NCBI GenBank assembly: GCA_027943245.1
Contig: JANDJZ010001229.1
Coordinates: 1-12,520, forward strand
Length of the DNA stretch: 12,520 bases
Source: Acanthamoeba sp. SK_2022b
Taxonomy: Eukaryota; Discosea; Longamoebia; Acanthamoebidae
Direction of reading: 5' to 3'
The position numbers and the translations under genes are program-made. Positions 1 through 8,585 of the stretch are shown here, in pieces; the stretch's first letter is position 1, and the number at the start of each line of letters is the position of its first letter. The notes under the pieces were generated by a model. It made no database searches. It saw nothing but the letters and a program-made list of their open reading frames with translations, and was not told the DNA's origin.

Positions 1-380
1 CGCCGCCCTGCTCCCGCCGTCGCGCCACGGGCGGGCCCTCCAGCTGCTCGCCCTCACCGACACGCGCGTGAGCAAGGAGGCCTGCGCCAGGCTCGTGCAG
101 CACTTCCCCTTCCTCCAGGTCCACTTTGGCGGCCGGTAATTGCCCCCCCCCCCAAACACGACTAGACGTCGACATCTTTGTTTGATTGAAGAGGGGGAGA
201 GGGGGGGTCTCGCTCACGCTCGCGCCGCGCAGGATCTACGACGGGGAGGAGTTCGTGGCGGCCCAGCGGCCGCGCTTGGTGGGGCACATCCCGGGAGCGC
301 GCCAGACACCCGACCCCGCCGAGGCCGAGCGCACCATCGCGTACTGGTACCTCCTCGCGTCGTCGTCGAGCCATCCGTAG
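1..380 (+). CDS. 3' end of a leucine-rich-repeat-like protein (partial)
   Basis: These are the C-terminal two exons of a gene that begins left of the window. Exon 1-135 is read with codons starting at position 2. An intron at 136-232 (97 nt, GTAATT donor, GCGCAG acceptor) follows, then exon 233-380 ending in TAG. The join (CG + G) makes an Arg codon, giving the seam FGGR-IYDGEEF. The first exon reads LQLLALTDTRVSKEACARLV, with the Leu spacing of one leucine-rich repeat, possibly of the cysteine-containing type found in F-box/LRR proteins. The tail after it is charged, contains a YWY motif and ends in a short Ser run encoded by TCG repeats. One repeat is too little to name the protein or its partner. 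Confidence is high that this is coding, because the frame is kept across a canonical intron, and low for the family. Confidence 0.7.
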
Positions 381-629
381 ATCGATCGTAAGATGTGAGA
401 TTTTCTTTTGATTTTTTGTTATTATTTTGTTTTGTTTTTTTTTGGCGCCAAAACATCGCGTCGACATCAACCCAAAAAAGCACATTGAGATTTGGCTGGG
501 GCCAATGGGTGGTGGCCGTCTCTCCGGGTGCTTGGCGCCCTGGCCGAGTTTGGAGAAGAGAAGACGGTGGACCATAACCTCAGCATCTCAAAAAGATTGA
601 GGGAGCAACTACACGCTCGCACACGAGCC
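381..629. other. Intergenic region: 3' flank of the LRR-like gene and 5' flank of the secreted-protein gene
   Basis: No supported gene. The left part is T-rich on the plus strand (about 400-443) and includes a run of nine T before GGCGCC. No TATA box or AATAAA is obvious. An open frame continues upstream of 630 in frame with the next gene, but it has no ATG before 630. Confidence 0.5.
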
Positions 630-1064
630 ATGGATTTCAGCTTTCTCTGTTCCCTACTCTTGCTACTCGTCGTCCTCCCTGCCTTTCCCACGGCGAGCGC
701 CTACTCGAGCGATGATTACAGCTTGATGCTGACCGAACGGCTCGATGAGGAAGACAGCGCAAACTGCAGCTCCCGCCACTCAGTGCCAAGCTACTTTTGG
801 GACTGGCTGCTCTTCCCCGTGGCCATCGACGATCTGGTGACCAAGCTGGAAGATCTTTCGGTCAAACTGGGGGCCATCAACACGCAGCTCTCCGCCCTCG
901 ATTTCGACCAGATCCCATCCGACAGCGGCCTCAACTTTGCCCAAATCCTCCAGGCCAACTACGAGTGGCTCGCCGCCGAGGACGCCGCCTCCGGAGGCGC
1001 TCTTGTTCCCTTTAACCGGCTCCTCGACGTCATGGAGACCAAGCTCGAGGGCGCCATCAACTGA
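630..1064 (+). CDS. Small secreted protein of unknown family (144 aa)
   Basis: Unrecognised. The frame is open further upstream, but the only in-frame ATG is at 630, in a good eukaryotic context (GAGCCATGG), and it starts a textbook signal peptide. This is a short polar start, then LCSLLLLLVVLPAFP, with a likely cleavage site after ASA near residue 24. The mature part of about 120 residues has one Cys inside an N-C-S glycosylation sequon, an aromatic patch (YFWDWLLF) and a run with amphipathic helical spacing (DDLVTKLEDLSVKLGAINTQ). It ends in a second acidic helix-like stretch. There is no later membrane segment and no KDEL-type signal, so export or delivery to an endomembrane compartment is inferred. 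It appears intronless, unlike its neighbours. It runs convergently toward the SEY1 gene. No catalytic motif is visible. Confidence 0.72.
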   Translation: MDFSFLCSLLLLLVVLPAFPTASAYSSDDYSLMLTERLDEEDSANCSSRHSVPSYFWDWLLFPVAIDDLVTKLEDLSVKLGAINTQLSALDFDQIPSDSGLNFAQILQANYEWLAAEDAASGGALVPFNRLLDVMETKLEGAIN

Positions 1065-1447
1065 ACGCTCCTGCTCTCACCCTGCTACACCACTACCCCC
1101 CCCCCCCGAGATCTTCATCTTCCCGCGTCCTCCTCCCCCCTGTTCCATCTCCTTTTTCTTTGTGCACATGCCCCCCCTATTCGTCTCCAGCTGCCTGCGC
1201 TACAACACCCAACAACCACGAAAATAAAAAGGCAAGCTTGATCGGATTCTCACCACCCACACAACACCACAAGTTTCTTCGGCGCCGAGAGAGAGAGGCA
1301 ACAAGGGCGAGGTACGGCCACCACCAGAGGGGCGATTTAATGTGATGGTTGCTTGGGGGGGGGGGTTTACACCGAGCCAAGGCGGGCAGGCACCACCACC
1401 ACCGACGACGACGACGGTGCCGGCAGCGTCGCGGAGGAGAAGGGGTC
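1065..1447. other. Convergent intergenic region between the secreted protein and SEY1
   Basis: No gene supported. It holds the 3' ends of two convergent transcripts. C-runs lie near 1098-1107 and 1135-1140, a G-run near 1356-1365, and GAC/CAC triplet repeats around 1390-1420. The open frames across it are low-complexity Arg/His/Pro readings. Confidence 0.6.
1223..1228 (+). terminator. Possible polyadenylation signal AATAAA
   Basis: AATAAA lies 158 nt after the stop codon of the secreted-protein gene, on its strand, in an A-rich stretch. It is the only canonical hexamer near that 3' end. On the opposite strand ATTAAA (1336-1341) lies about 107 nt beyond the SEY1 stop and could serve that gene. 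Both are motif matches only. Confidence 0.4.
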
Positions 1448-3361
1448 CTAGTCCTTCTTGTCCTTGGCGCCGGCGGCTCCCGAACCGCCCGTGAGGCGGC
1501 CCATGACGCTCTGCACGGCAGCGCTCTTGGCGCGCCCGGTGAGGTCGGCCCACAGCTCTGGAGGGGCACCACGAGGAGAGCGAGTTGCGGTGGTTCGGTC
1601 AGGGAGGCGCAATAACAAACAGAGGGAGGGCGAGGTCGAAGGGCGGTGTACCGGCGGCGATCTGCAGGGGCACGTCGAGCAAGCCCGCGAGCCAAGCGGC
1701 GTAGGACATGAGACCCAACACGACAAAGAGGAAGAGCAGCAGCGGATTGCCGAGGAGGGCCATGATCTCGTTGAACCCGAGAATCAGCATCACCGCCCAG
1801 AAGAATGGCGGAATGCGCACGGCGATCTGATTTGGATGGGGGGGGGGGGAGAGAGAGAGAGAGAGAGGTCAGCGCTCGTGAGCGAGCGAGCGTGGCAAGG
1901 GCGAGAGGGCGGCGGGATGGACAACGCACCTCTCGTTCCTGCTCCCGCTTCGCCTCGATGAAGGCGGGGTCCGACTCTCGCTTGAAGGTGTCGCGAGTGA
2001 TGCTACACTGGTCGGCCGATATCACCACCAGGGACGGATCCACGCCTGCCGTCCGTCGTGTGGCCGCCACACGACACGGTCAACGACGATCGGGCACGAA
2101 AAAACAAAAACAAAAACAAATCAACAAAACAAAAACAAAAACAAAAACGAGAGGGCCAGGGGGGCCTGTACTTGCGGGGTCCAGGGAGTTGTCAAAGAAG
2201 GAAAGATGACGATCCGACTCACGCAGCCGCACTATCGAGTACGCATCCAGCACTCCGTAGGCCTGTGTCATCATCATCATCATCATCATCGTTATCATCG
2301 AGAGGTCATCCGTTGTCAATACATCCACCACCACCCGTCTCCCTCCCTCCCTCCCCCCCTTCTTGTGCCACGCGGGGAGAGTAGTACCAGCTGGCGAGCT
2401 TCCTTGAAGGTCTCCTCGATGTTGTCGGCCTTGGACCAGCGGCGGGGAAGGCCCTCGGGGTCCAGCCGGAACGTCTCGTCAAACCTGCGCGGAGGGGAAA
2501 GCGGAGCCAACAAAACAGGTCAGGGCGTGCGCGTGTGTCGTGCGTGCGGGTGCGCGTGCGTGTGTACTTTTTCTGCATCTGGTAGTGGATGTGCTGGCTC
2601 TTTTCGGTGAGTCGGTCCTTGATGACCGCGAACGCTCGTTCCCTGAGCTCCTCCTCCCTCGTGCTCAGCTCCTCTTCGCTGAGGCCGAGACCTGGGAGGC
2701 GCGCATGGCACACACGCGCGCGCGCGGGTCACGACGTTGTTTCACACGCACAAGCGGTTTGGGATATTGGGAGAGGGGGGGGGAGAGACATACGAATGAG
2801 GTGAGCGCGCAGCTTGGTCTTGGCGCTCTCGAGGGCGTGGTCGTGGAGATCGGCGATGCGCGGCCACATGTCGTTCGACGCTCCGTCGAGGAGTTTGTTC
2901 AGCTGGTTCATGACCGCGCTCCGAAGCTTCTGCTGCCGGCGCTTCAGCAGGTGGCCCACGTACTGCTCGCGCAGGCGCTTGACGAGCTCCTCGACGTGCT
3001 CGCGAATTGCCTGCTCCGCATGTTCTTGCGTTTAGCACACGCGCGCGCGCGCGTGCCATTGGGGAGGTGGACCCGACACGCGGGGCAGCGAGAGAGATGG
3101 TGGTGGTGGTTTGGGTGAGGGGGAAGGGGGGGGGGAGTAGCGGACCTGGCTCTCGGCGTCGTACTTCCACGACACGCCCGAGATGAGGGAGGCCCGGGCA
3201 TGCCGCTCAAAGAAGTCGATGGCGTCGTCCTTGAGGTCGTGGAGCAGAGTGGGCAGATCCGAGAGGTCGACCTGCTGCATTTGGGGAGAGGAGGGGGGGA
3301 GGGTGATGAGCACCGAGAATCGAAGCATGCCCCGAAATCATCCAATGCTGCTAGCAGGAGG

Positions 3362-3393
<32 letters not shown>

Positions 3394-3640
3394 GCGCTCT
3401 CTCTTGCTCTCTCGAAGAGTTGTACCTGCGTCTGCTTGGCCTCTTTGGACTCGTCGGGCGGAGAGAGCTTCTTGGCGAGCGTGTCCGCGTGCTGGACCGA
3501 CGCCTCGTAGACCTTCCGCATCTGCTGCAGGAAGAGCGCATAGCCGGCGTCGAGCATCTTCTCCTTCAGTGCCGCGCCCTTGCGCGCAGCCACCTCGACG
3601 TGGTAGCGCGACGCAGGCGCCTCATATTGACCTGCGTTGT

Positions 3641-3693
<53 letters not shown>

Positions 3694-4131
3694 GTGTGTT
3701 GTGTGTTGTGTGTTGTGTGTTGTGTGTTGTGTGTTGTGTTGTGTGTGTGTTGTGTGTGTGTTGTGTGAGTATGTGTGGAGGCGTGCTCCGCAGAGCGCCA
3801 GGGAGCGACGAGCCGGCCAACCACGTACTGAGTGCTTCCTCCTCGGCCTGACGAACGAGCTCTCCAAAGGCAGAGACAAAGGAGCCCTCGGGGTTGCTGA
3901 GCTGTTGGCGCACGGGCTCCATGGCGGCGTTGAAGGAGCGGTACGCCGTCTCCATGAGCTCGTCGCAGCGGAACATCGCGAGCATTTCCTTCTGCGTGGG
4001 CAGGTCCAGGTCCTTGCTCTCCTGGATGGTTTCCTGTGCGTTGTGGGGGAGAGAGCGACGAGAGTCGGCGTCACGTGATGCGAAACGAACAGGCAAGTAG
4101 CATAGCAGCAAGTAGCAACAGTAACGTGATA

Positions 4132-4212
<81 letters not shown>

Positions 4213-5624
4213 CACAGCAAGTAGCAACAGCAACGTGACAGAGAGAGGGAGAGAAAGATCGAGCATGGGTTACCCAGATACGCTCGGCGTAGAGCGCCCA
4301 ACCGTCGGCTGGCACGTCTTTGGCGTAGGCGTCCTTGAAGATGAAGTCGGTGGCCTCCGGGTTGGTGAATCGCTCCTTGAGGACCTCCACGTCGGCGGCA
4401 AACGTGGCGGCGTCGAGGATCTTGTGCGACAGCGACGTGTACATGATGTCAAAGAAGTCGTGGACGCGGGACGAGGCGAACTCGGGGGGCTGCGAACAGG
4501 AAACGGTCGAGAGGCAGGGAGAGAGAGAGAGAGAGAGACACGGTTAGCTCCATCGCGACGAAGGAACGAGGGCCGGGCCGCACACCTTGGAGATGCCGCT
4601 CCAGATCTTTTCGAGGTCTGCCTCGACGGCCTTGGTGAGAGGCTCCAGAGGGGTCACGGCCCTCACGTGATCGCGGATCACAAAGAGCAGCAACGTCTTT
4701 GACCCGGCGCGAGAACTGCGGGGAGAAGAGGGGGAACGTGTAGAGAGGGAAAGTGTAGAGAGAGAAAGTGTAGAGAGAGAAAAGATGAAAGAGGGGAAGA
4801 GGGGCAACGCTCCACGGGTCATCAAGACAGACTCTCCTCGTAGACTTGGCATCTGGGGCCATGCGCACAGTGGGGGGTGAGGAAGACGGTACCTGTGCTG
4901 TCCAAAGAGCTGCAGGTTGAGCTCGAACACGGTCTTGAGCAGACCGTAGTTGGCCGCATCCCAACGCCCAATGTCTTGGAACCACAGGTTAATGATGAGG
5001 ATTTCCGCCAAGGCGAGCGAAAACAGAGACGACTTGCGCTCGAAGCTCTGCCGACAGCAAGCGAGGTTGTGAGTAGCCTGATTTTGATGCTGAATTTCAG
5101 AAAGTGATTATTGTGTAAAAGCACCTTCTGCTCTTCGCCTCGCTCTCTGCCGTCTGTGCCCTCAACGTCCAGGACCAGCGTATCGGTGGGTCTGCCGCGG
5201 ATGGTGTTGGCGGAATTCCCCATCCAGATGCCTTTGGTGGTCTGGGAGCGACCACGTTGCGAGTCCATGACTTGGAACTTGGTGCCGAAGAGGAGGTTCA
5301 AAAGCGTGCCTGGGGCGAGGCAGCGCGCATGAGATTTCCGATCGTTGCGGAAGGCGCAGCTGATGATGGCAGATTAGCACGTACTCTTGCCGCTTGATTG
5401 GCAGCCCAAGATGGAGACCACCCAGTAGTCGAAGCCCTTGTCGTCAAAGTTCCATTTGGCCAACTTGTTGCTCAGGCCTTCCCTGATGATGAGGTGAGCG
5501 ATGGAGAATCTCGGTGTAGTAGTAGCGGTACGTACACCCAGCCACCGTCCTCATCAATAATTTGAATCATATCGTGTGCATCTTCGAGAGAGACCACCGC
5601 AGATGCGGCGGGACTGGTCTCCAT
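1448..5624 (-). CDS. SEY1: SEY1/RHD3 family ER membrane-fusion GTPase (atlastin-like), 16 exons
   Basis: Dynamin-like GTPase that fuses ER tubules homotypically. Exons in transcript order: 5624-5536, 5482-5385, 5309-5125, 5047-4893, 4715-4586, 4489-4274, 4033-3829, 3631-3426, 3271-3146, 3010-2794, 2691-2568, 2484-2388, 2262-2172, 2045-1930, 1826-1652, 1557-1448. They total 2340 nt, or 779 residues plus TAG, within the usual SEY1 size. P-loop GCQSSGKST is at residues 56-64, with the intron splitting the Ser codon. The switch region KGIWMGNS starts at 88, [11 protein letters not shown] (G3) at 110-120 and FVIRDH (G4-type RD) ends at 192. A long helical domain follows to about 685, including [14 protein letters not shown] after residue 219. 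A membrane hairpin spans about 691-735 (two hydrophobic segments around GFNEIM and GNP), then a 44-residue polar tail ends in KDKKD. ATG 5622-5624 has an ACAATGG context. All introns are GT-AG, 53-240 nt. The family is certain; individual splice sites are hand-placed but phase-consistent. Confidence 0.95.
2099..2149. repeat. A-rich (CAAAAA)n low-complexity repeat in a SEY1 intron
   Basis: Imperfect repeats of CAAAA/CAAAAA lie on the plus strand inside the 126-nt SEY1 intron 2046-2171. In the transcript this is a (UUUUUG)n tract about 50-100 nt upstream of the acceptor, and it may act as an extended pyrimidine tract. Confidence 0.8.
3643..3739. repeat. (GT)25 followed by seven GTTGTGT heptamers in a SEY1 intron
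   Basis: A perfect GT run covers 3643-3692. It merges into seven exact copies of the 7-mer GTTGTGT at 3691-3739, then irregular GT/GTT sequence to about 3770. All of it lies in SEY1 intron 3632-3828. The SEY1 transcript reads it as CA repeats. The His/Thr-rich open frames over this stretch are artefacts of the repeat. Confidence 0.95.
4133..4212. repeat. (AC)30(AG)10 compound microsatellite in a SEY1 intron
   Basis: Thirty perfect AC units (4133-4192) pass directly into ten AG units (4193-4212), inside SEY1 intron 4034-4273. The SEY1 transcript carries it as (CU)10 followed by (GU)30. Near-identical 15-mers, AGCAAGTAGCAACAG and a close copy, flank it at about 4108-4122 and 4216-4230. The repeat may therefore sit between duplicated flanks. 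Confidence 0.95.
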
Positions 5625-5759
5625 TGTTGCTTAATGGACAAAAGCAAAGGCGCGCAGACGTCGTCCTCGCCAACCGCCACCTTAACCTTGCCCAAAACCT
5701 GTTGTATTTTCTTCAAGAGAAAGGGAAAAGAAAATCATAGAGAAAAGAAGTTGCAGGCT
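5625..5759 (-). promoter_or_regulatory. Short tandem intergenic region: phosphatase 3' end and SEY1 promoter
   Basis: Only 135 bp separate the stop of the upstream acid phosphatase from the SEY1 start, both on the minus strand. On that strand the segment begins CT/T-rich (5700-5755). No AATAAA and no TATA box are visible. It must hold both the phosphatase cleavage/polyadenylation site and the SEY1 core promoter unless their transcripts overlap. Confidence 0.5.
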
Positions 5760-8377
5760 TTAGCGCAGTTTGAGGAAGCGAGAGAAGTCGTGGGCGGCAG
5801 CCTCAGCGGCCACGGGCTGGGCGCACTGCTGCGGGAAGTGCTGGGGAATGACACCGGAGATGGCTTTGCGGAAGGTGTTCCAGGGGCACGGGCCGGTGGT
5901 GGCACAGCCCAGGGCGGGCACGGGCTGGCCGTTGAAGAAGAAACGCACGTAATAATCTTGGGGAGCGCTCCTGCTCTGCCACAGCTCGATTTCCATGTGC
6001 GAGGCGTAGGGCGGCCAGTAGGTGATGCTTCCGAAACCATAGGCGAACGACAGGGGCCACACTAACGCCAATGACGCCGCAACCAAATCAATATGAGCAA
6101 GCGAGCGTGCTCTTGTTGGAAGGGATTGGCAGAAGTACGGGTGGTGTCATGGCCCGAGTAGAGGGCGAACTTGAGGGGACCCGTCTGTCCGTTGACGGCC
6201 TGCTCGAGCCTGGCCACCTGCTCACCAACGAAGCTTCCGATGCTGTTTTCGCCAACATGCGCGCGTGCACTCATGAGGCCAGTGTTCTCTTCCCCAGAGT
6301 GGTGGGGGTGGGTGCTGTGATATCGAGAGGCACCAGTAGTAGTAGTAGCCCGATTTGGTTGACTTACCCGAGAGCGCTCGCCGGCTGGGTCTGGTTGTAG
6401 AAGTAGGCCATCTCAAACTCGGCGTTGAGGGCGATGGCCTGTGCAAGCGAGTCGATGCCATTGGGGAGGCGCTTGCCGTGGCAGATGCGAGCAAAGGTTT
6501 CATCGAAAGCATCTGCAGAGAGGGAGGGGGGGGGGAGAGAGAGAGAGAGAGAGCAAGTATGTGCATGAGTGGCGGCATCAAAATAGCCAACCCCTCCCGC
6601 CGATCTCCAACTCGACCGTACCGATGATGTCTACGCTCGTGTTGGCCGCCAAGTTGAAGATGGACCTGATCTTGGCCTGCGTTCGGGGAGGGGGGGTGAG
6701 GGCGTGGAGTTGGGCGCGAGGAAGCAGACGCGCGGGCATACGTACGTCGAGGGGGGCGATCTCGCGCAGGTGGGCAGCCCAGAGCGGCGTCTGCTTGAGC
6801 TCGTAGTAGATTTGCTGCAGGTGGGGGCACAGCTTCGTGTTGGGCGTCATGTTCTCCATCCAGGCGTCGATGCTGTAGAGGTCGAACACGGGCACGTCGG
6901 CGGACGCGGAGGGCGGGTACATTCCGAACAGAAGGCTCTGCATTTGCGACGGTGGGAGGAGGAGGAGGAGGAGGGAGGTGTCGCAAGCCAAAGTGGTCAT
7001 GACGATGACGTCAGATCTTACTACTACGACGACTACGCTGTTCTTTCTCTGGATGGGGAAGCATGCTAAGGAGACGGGGAGGAGAACCTGAGCCGAGGCG
7101 ATGGTGCGCGGCACATCGGTGGAGCGGGCCCAGATCTCTTCAACGGAAAACTGAGGGCTGAGGAAGCCGTACTTGTCCACGTAGACCTGCGACACGAGTG
7201 AGAGGAGGAGGAGGAGAGAAGCGTAAGCATCCTGGCGAACCCTTGTGAACAAGTCGTTAAAAAACGAACAAAAAACAAAACAAAACAAAACAAACAAACA
7301 AACAAACAAACAAACAAAAAAAACAAACAACAAACAAAAAAAAAAAAAAAACGGACCTGCCTCAGCGAGTTGCCCAGGGTCTTGTGCTGCTCTCGGCCCT
7401 TGGTGGTCAGCTGGCCTGTGGGCACCCACCAACGCCACCAGTCCATCAGCCACAGCCTCCCATGAGGTTGGGGAGGGCAGGCCACGTCTGCAGTCGGTGC
7501 ATCGCGCGTACCGAACATGCAGTCGCCAGGGAGCACCTGCCGGTCGTCGAGGTAGCGCTTCCGGAAAAGGCGCCCGGGCTGCACCTGCACCTCGGCGCCG
7601 CTGTCTCGACGCACAGCCCCCCCCCAAAGCCATCGACCAACCCACTCTCATAGGTCAGATCTCCCTCTGTGTGTGTGTGACGCACACGGCTTGTCTGGGC
7701 ACGCGTTGCACGCACGTATCGATGGCCGACAGCTGGGTGAGGTTGCAGCGCCACTCGACGTCGTTGCTGCTGGCTCCGCCCGGGTAGAGGCCGACCGGTG
7801 TTCGGTCGCCGTGCCTCGTCGTCACTGATACGGGGACCCCACGGCGCCGATGCACGAGGTCAAGTCAGTTATCCCACGCCCCTCCCACATTCCACAATGC
7901 GCCTCGGGTGGCTTCATGAGGTGGCGGAAGATGCACGCCCACCAACACCAACAGGTCCCCCACCCACCCATGTATGCACGCACCAATGAGGAAGCGGAGG
8001 TCCATGCCGGAGGGAGCGGCAGCTGCGGACACGTCCACCTGGGCCGCAAAAAGAAAAAGGAGTCAACGGAAACGGGGACAGAACGTTGCGGCGGCACGTG
8101 CCGGATAACGTATAATACGTTTTTGTGTGTATATTAATATTTTTATAAAACAAACAAATAATATAAATAAAAGTCGTAGCGCGTGGGGGGGATGAGCTTT
8201 TTGTTTTCATAAATAAGGGGCCGTTGGTGGCCGGTGGTTTGGCCGCCGGAGGTAAGGTACCGGTGGAGCTCCGCAGTAGGCGGGAGGAGCGACGGTGCTG
8301 CCGAGGGGAAGCACGACGAGCAGCAGCAAGAACGCTCCCACCAAGAACGGCATTATCGTGGCCCGGCGCGACATCAT
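5760..8377 (-). CDS. Secreted/lysosomal histidine acid phosphatase, 11 exons
   Basis: Histidine phosphatase superfamily, branch 2: hydrolyses phosphomonoesters through a phosphohistidine intermediate. Exons: 8377-8261, 8038-7984, 7824-7716, 7600-7512, 7415-7357, 7186-7088, 6937-6746, 6676-6622, 6512-6368, 6242-6139, 6061-5760, totalling 1326 nt, or 441 residues plus TAA. A signal peptide covers about 1-30 (MPFLVGAFLLLLVVLPLG). The catalytic motif TRHGDRTP has its nucleophile at His62. GQLTTKG starts at 124. RSTDVPRTIASAQ has its phosphate-binding Arg at 164. The proton-donor motif SGHDTT has His338-Asp339. N-glycosylation sequons are at N85, N205, N252 and N298. There is no C-terminal membrane segment, so a soluble lumenal or exported enzyme is expected. 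Two adjacent ATGs (8377, 8374) could start it. Introns are 69-222 nt. The substrate cannot be told, and the precise subfamily (lysosomal acid phosphatase, ACP2-like or other) is open. Confidence 0.93.
7259..7351. repeat. (AAAC)n / poly-A low-complexity tract in a phosphatase intron
   Basis: CAAAA then CAAA repeats end in an uninterrupted A-run just before 7351, inside intron 7187-7356. In the transcript, about 17 U follow within a few nucleotides of the 5' splice site (GTCCGT). This may help recruit splicing factors to a donor that departs from consensus. Confidence 0.85.
8105..8219. repeat. AT-rich island within the first phosphatase intron
   Basis: This stretch is strikingly AT-rich in a GC-rich neighbourhood. 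It holds an inverted repeat (AACGTA-TAA-TACGTT, 8107-8121), a perfect 10-bp palindrome ATATTAATAT (8131-8140) and A/T runs to about 8172. It lies wholly in intron 8039-8260, the longest of this gene. Its role is not known. Confidence 0.6.
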
Positions 8378-8585
8378 TCCAACGGCGGCTTGGTGTACTC
8401 TCTTTCTGCGCTGTGGACGGAGACGATAACGCCGAGGTAAACTACCAAACCAAAATCGCGGAGTGGGAGGAGGAGGTTGCACAAAAGCTGCACGAAGCCA
8501 GACTAGCAGGCAAAGCTTCTGGTTCTTCTGGTTGTCGCGAGATTGCGAGGCGAGTAGGAAGCGAGTAGGAAGAGGTAAGCAAAGG
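8378..8585. promoter_or_regulatory. Divergent (bidirectional) promoter region
   Basis: The 208 bp between the start codons of the acid phosphatase (minus) and the polyQ coiled-coil protein (plus) must hold both 5' ends. No TATA box is visible. There is an 11-bp tandem duplication GCGAGTAGGAA (8550-8571) just upstream of the plus-strand ATG. A 9-bp tandem TTCTGGTTC/TTCTGGTTG lies near 8518-8535, and TCGCGA is at about 8535-8540. These are candidate elements only. Confidence 0.5.

Noticed and set aside
1651..1820. Hydrophobic minus-strand peptide as a separate small membrane protein
   Set aside because: It is the C-terminal membrane hairpin of SEY1. Splicing joins it in phase to the upstream exon ending KREQERE and the downstream exon ELWADL.
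1177..2070. 297-codon minus-strand open frame
   Set aside because: It contains one real SEY1 exon (2045-1930) and then reads through introns. The Arg/Pro-rich remainder is low complexity, and the membrane hairpin lies in another frame.
3691..3739. Heptamer array considered as a CRISPR or satellite array
   Set aside because: The unit is 7 bp with no spacers, sits in an intron of a eukaryotic gene and grades into a GT repeat.
3351..3824. Long His/Thr-rich open frames over the GT/CA microsatellites
   Set aside because: They translate dinucleotide and heptamer repeats inside SEY1 introns. Only the flanking parts are real exons.
6578..7651. 357-codon minus-strand frame taken as one unspliced protein
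   Set aside because: It strings together phosphatase exons 7186-7088, 6937-6746 and 6676-6622 through introns with poly-Phe/Val reading. Family spacing requires splicing.
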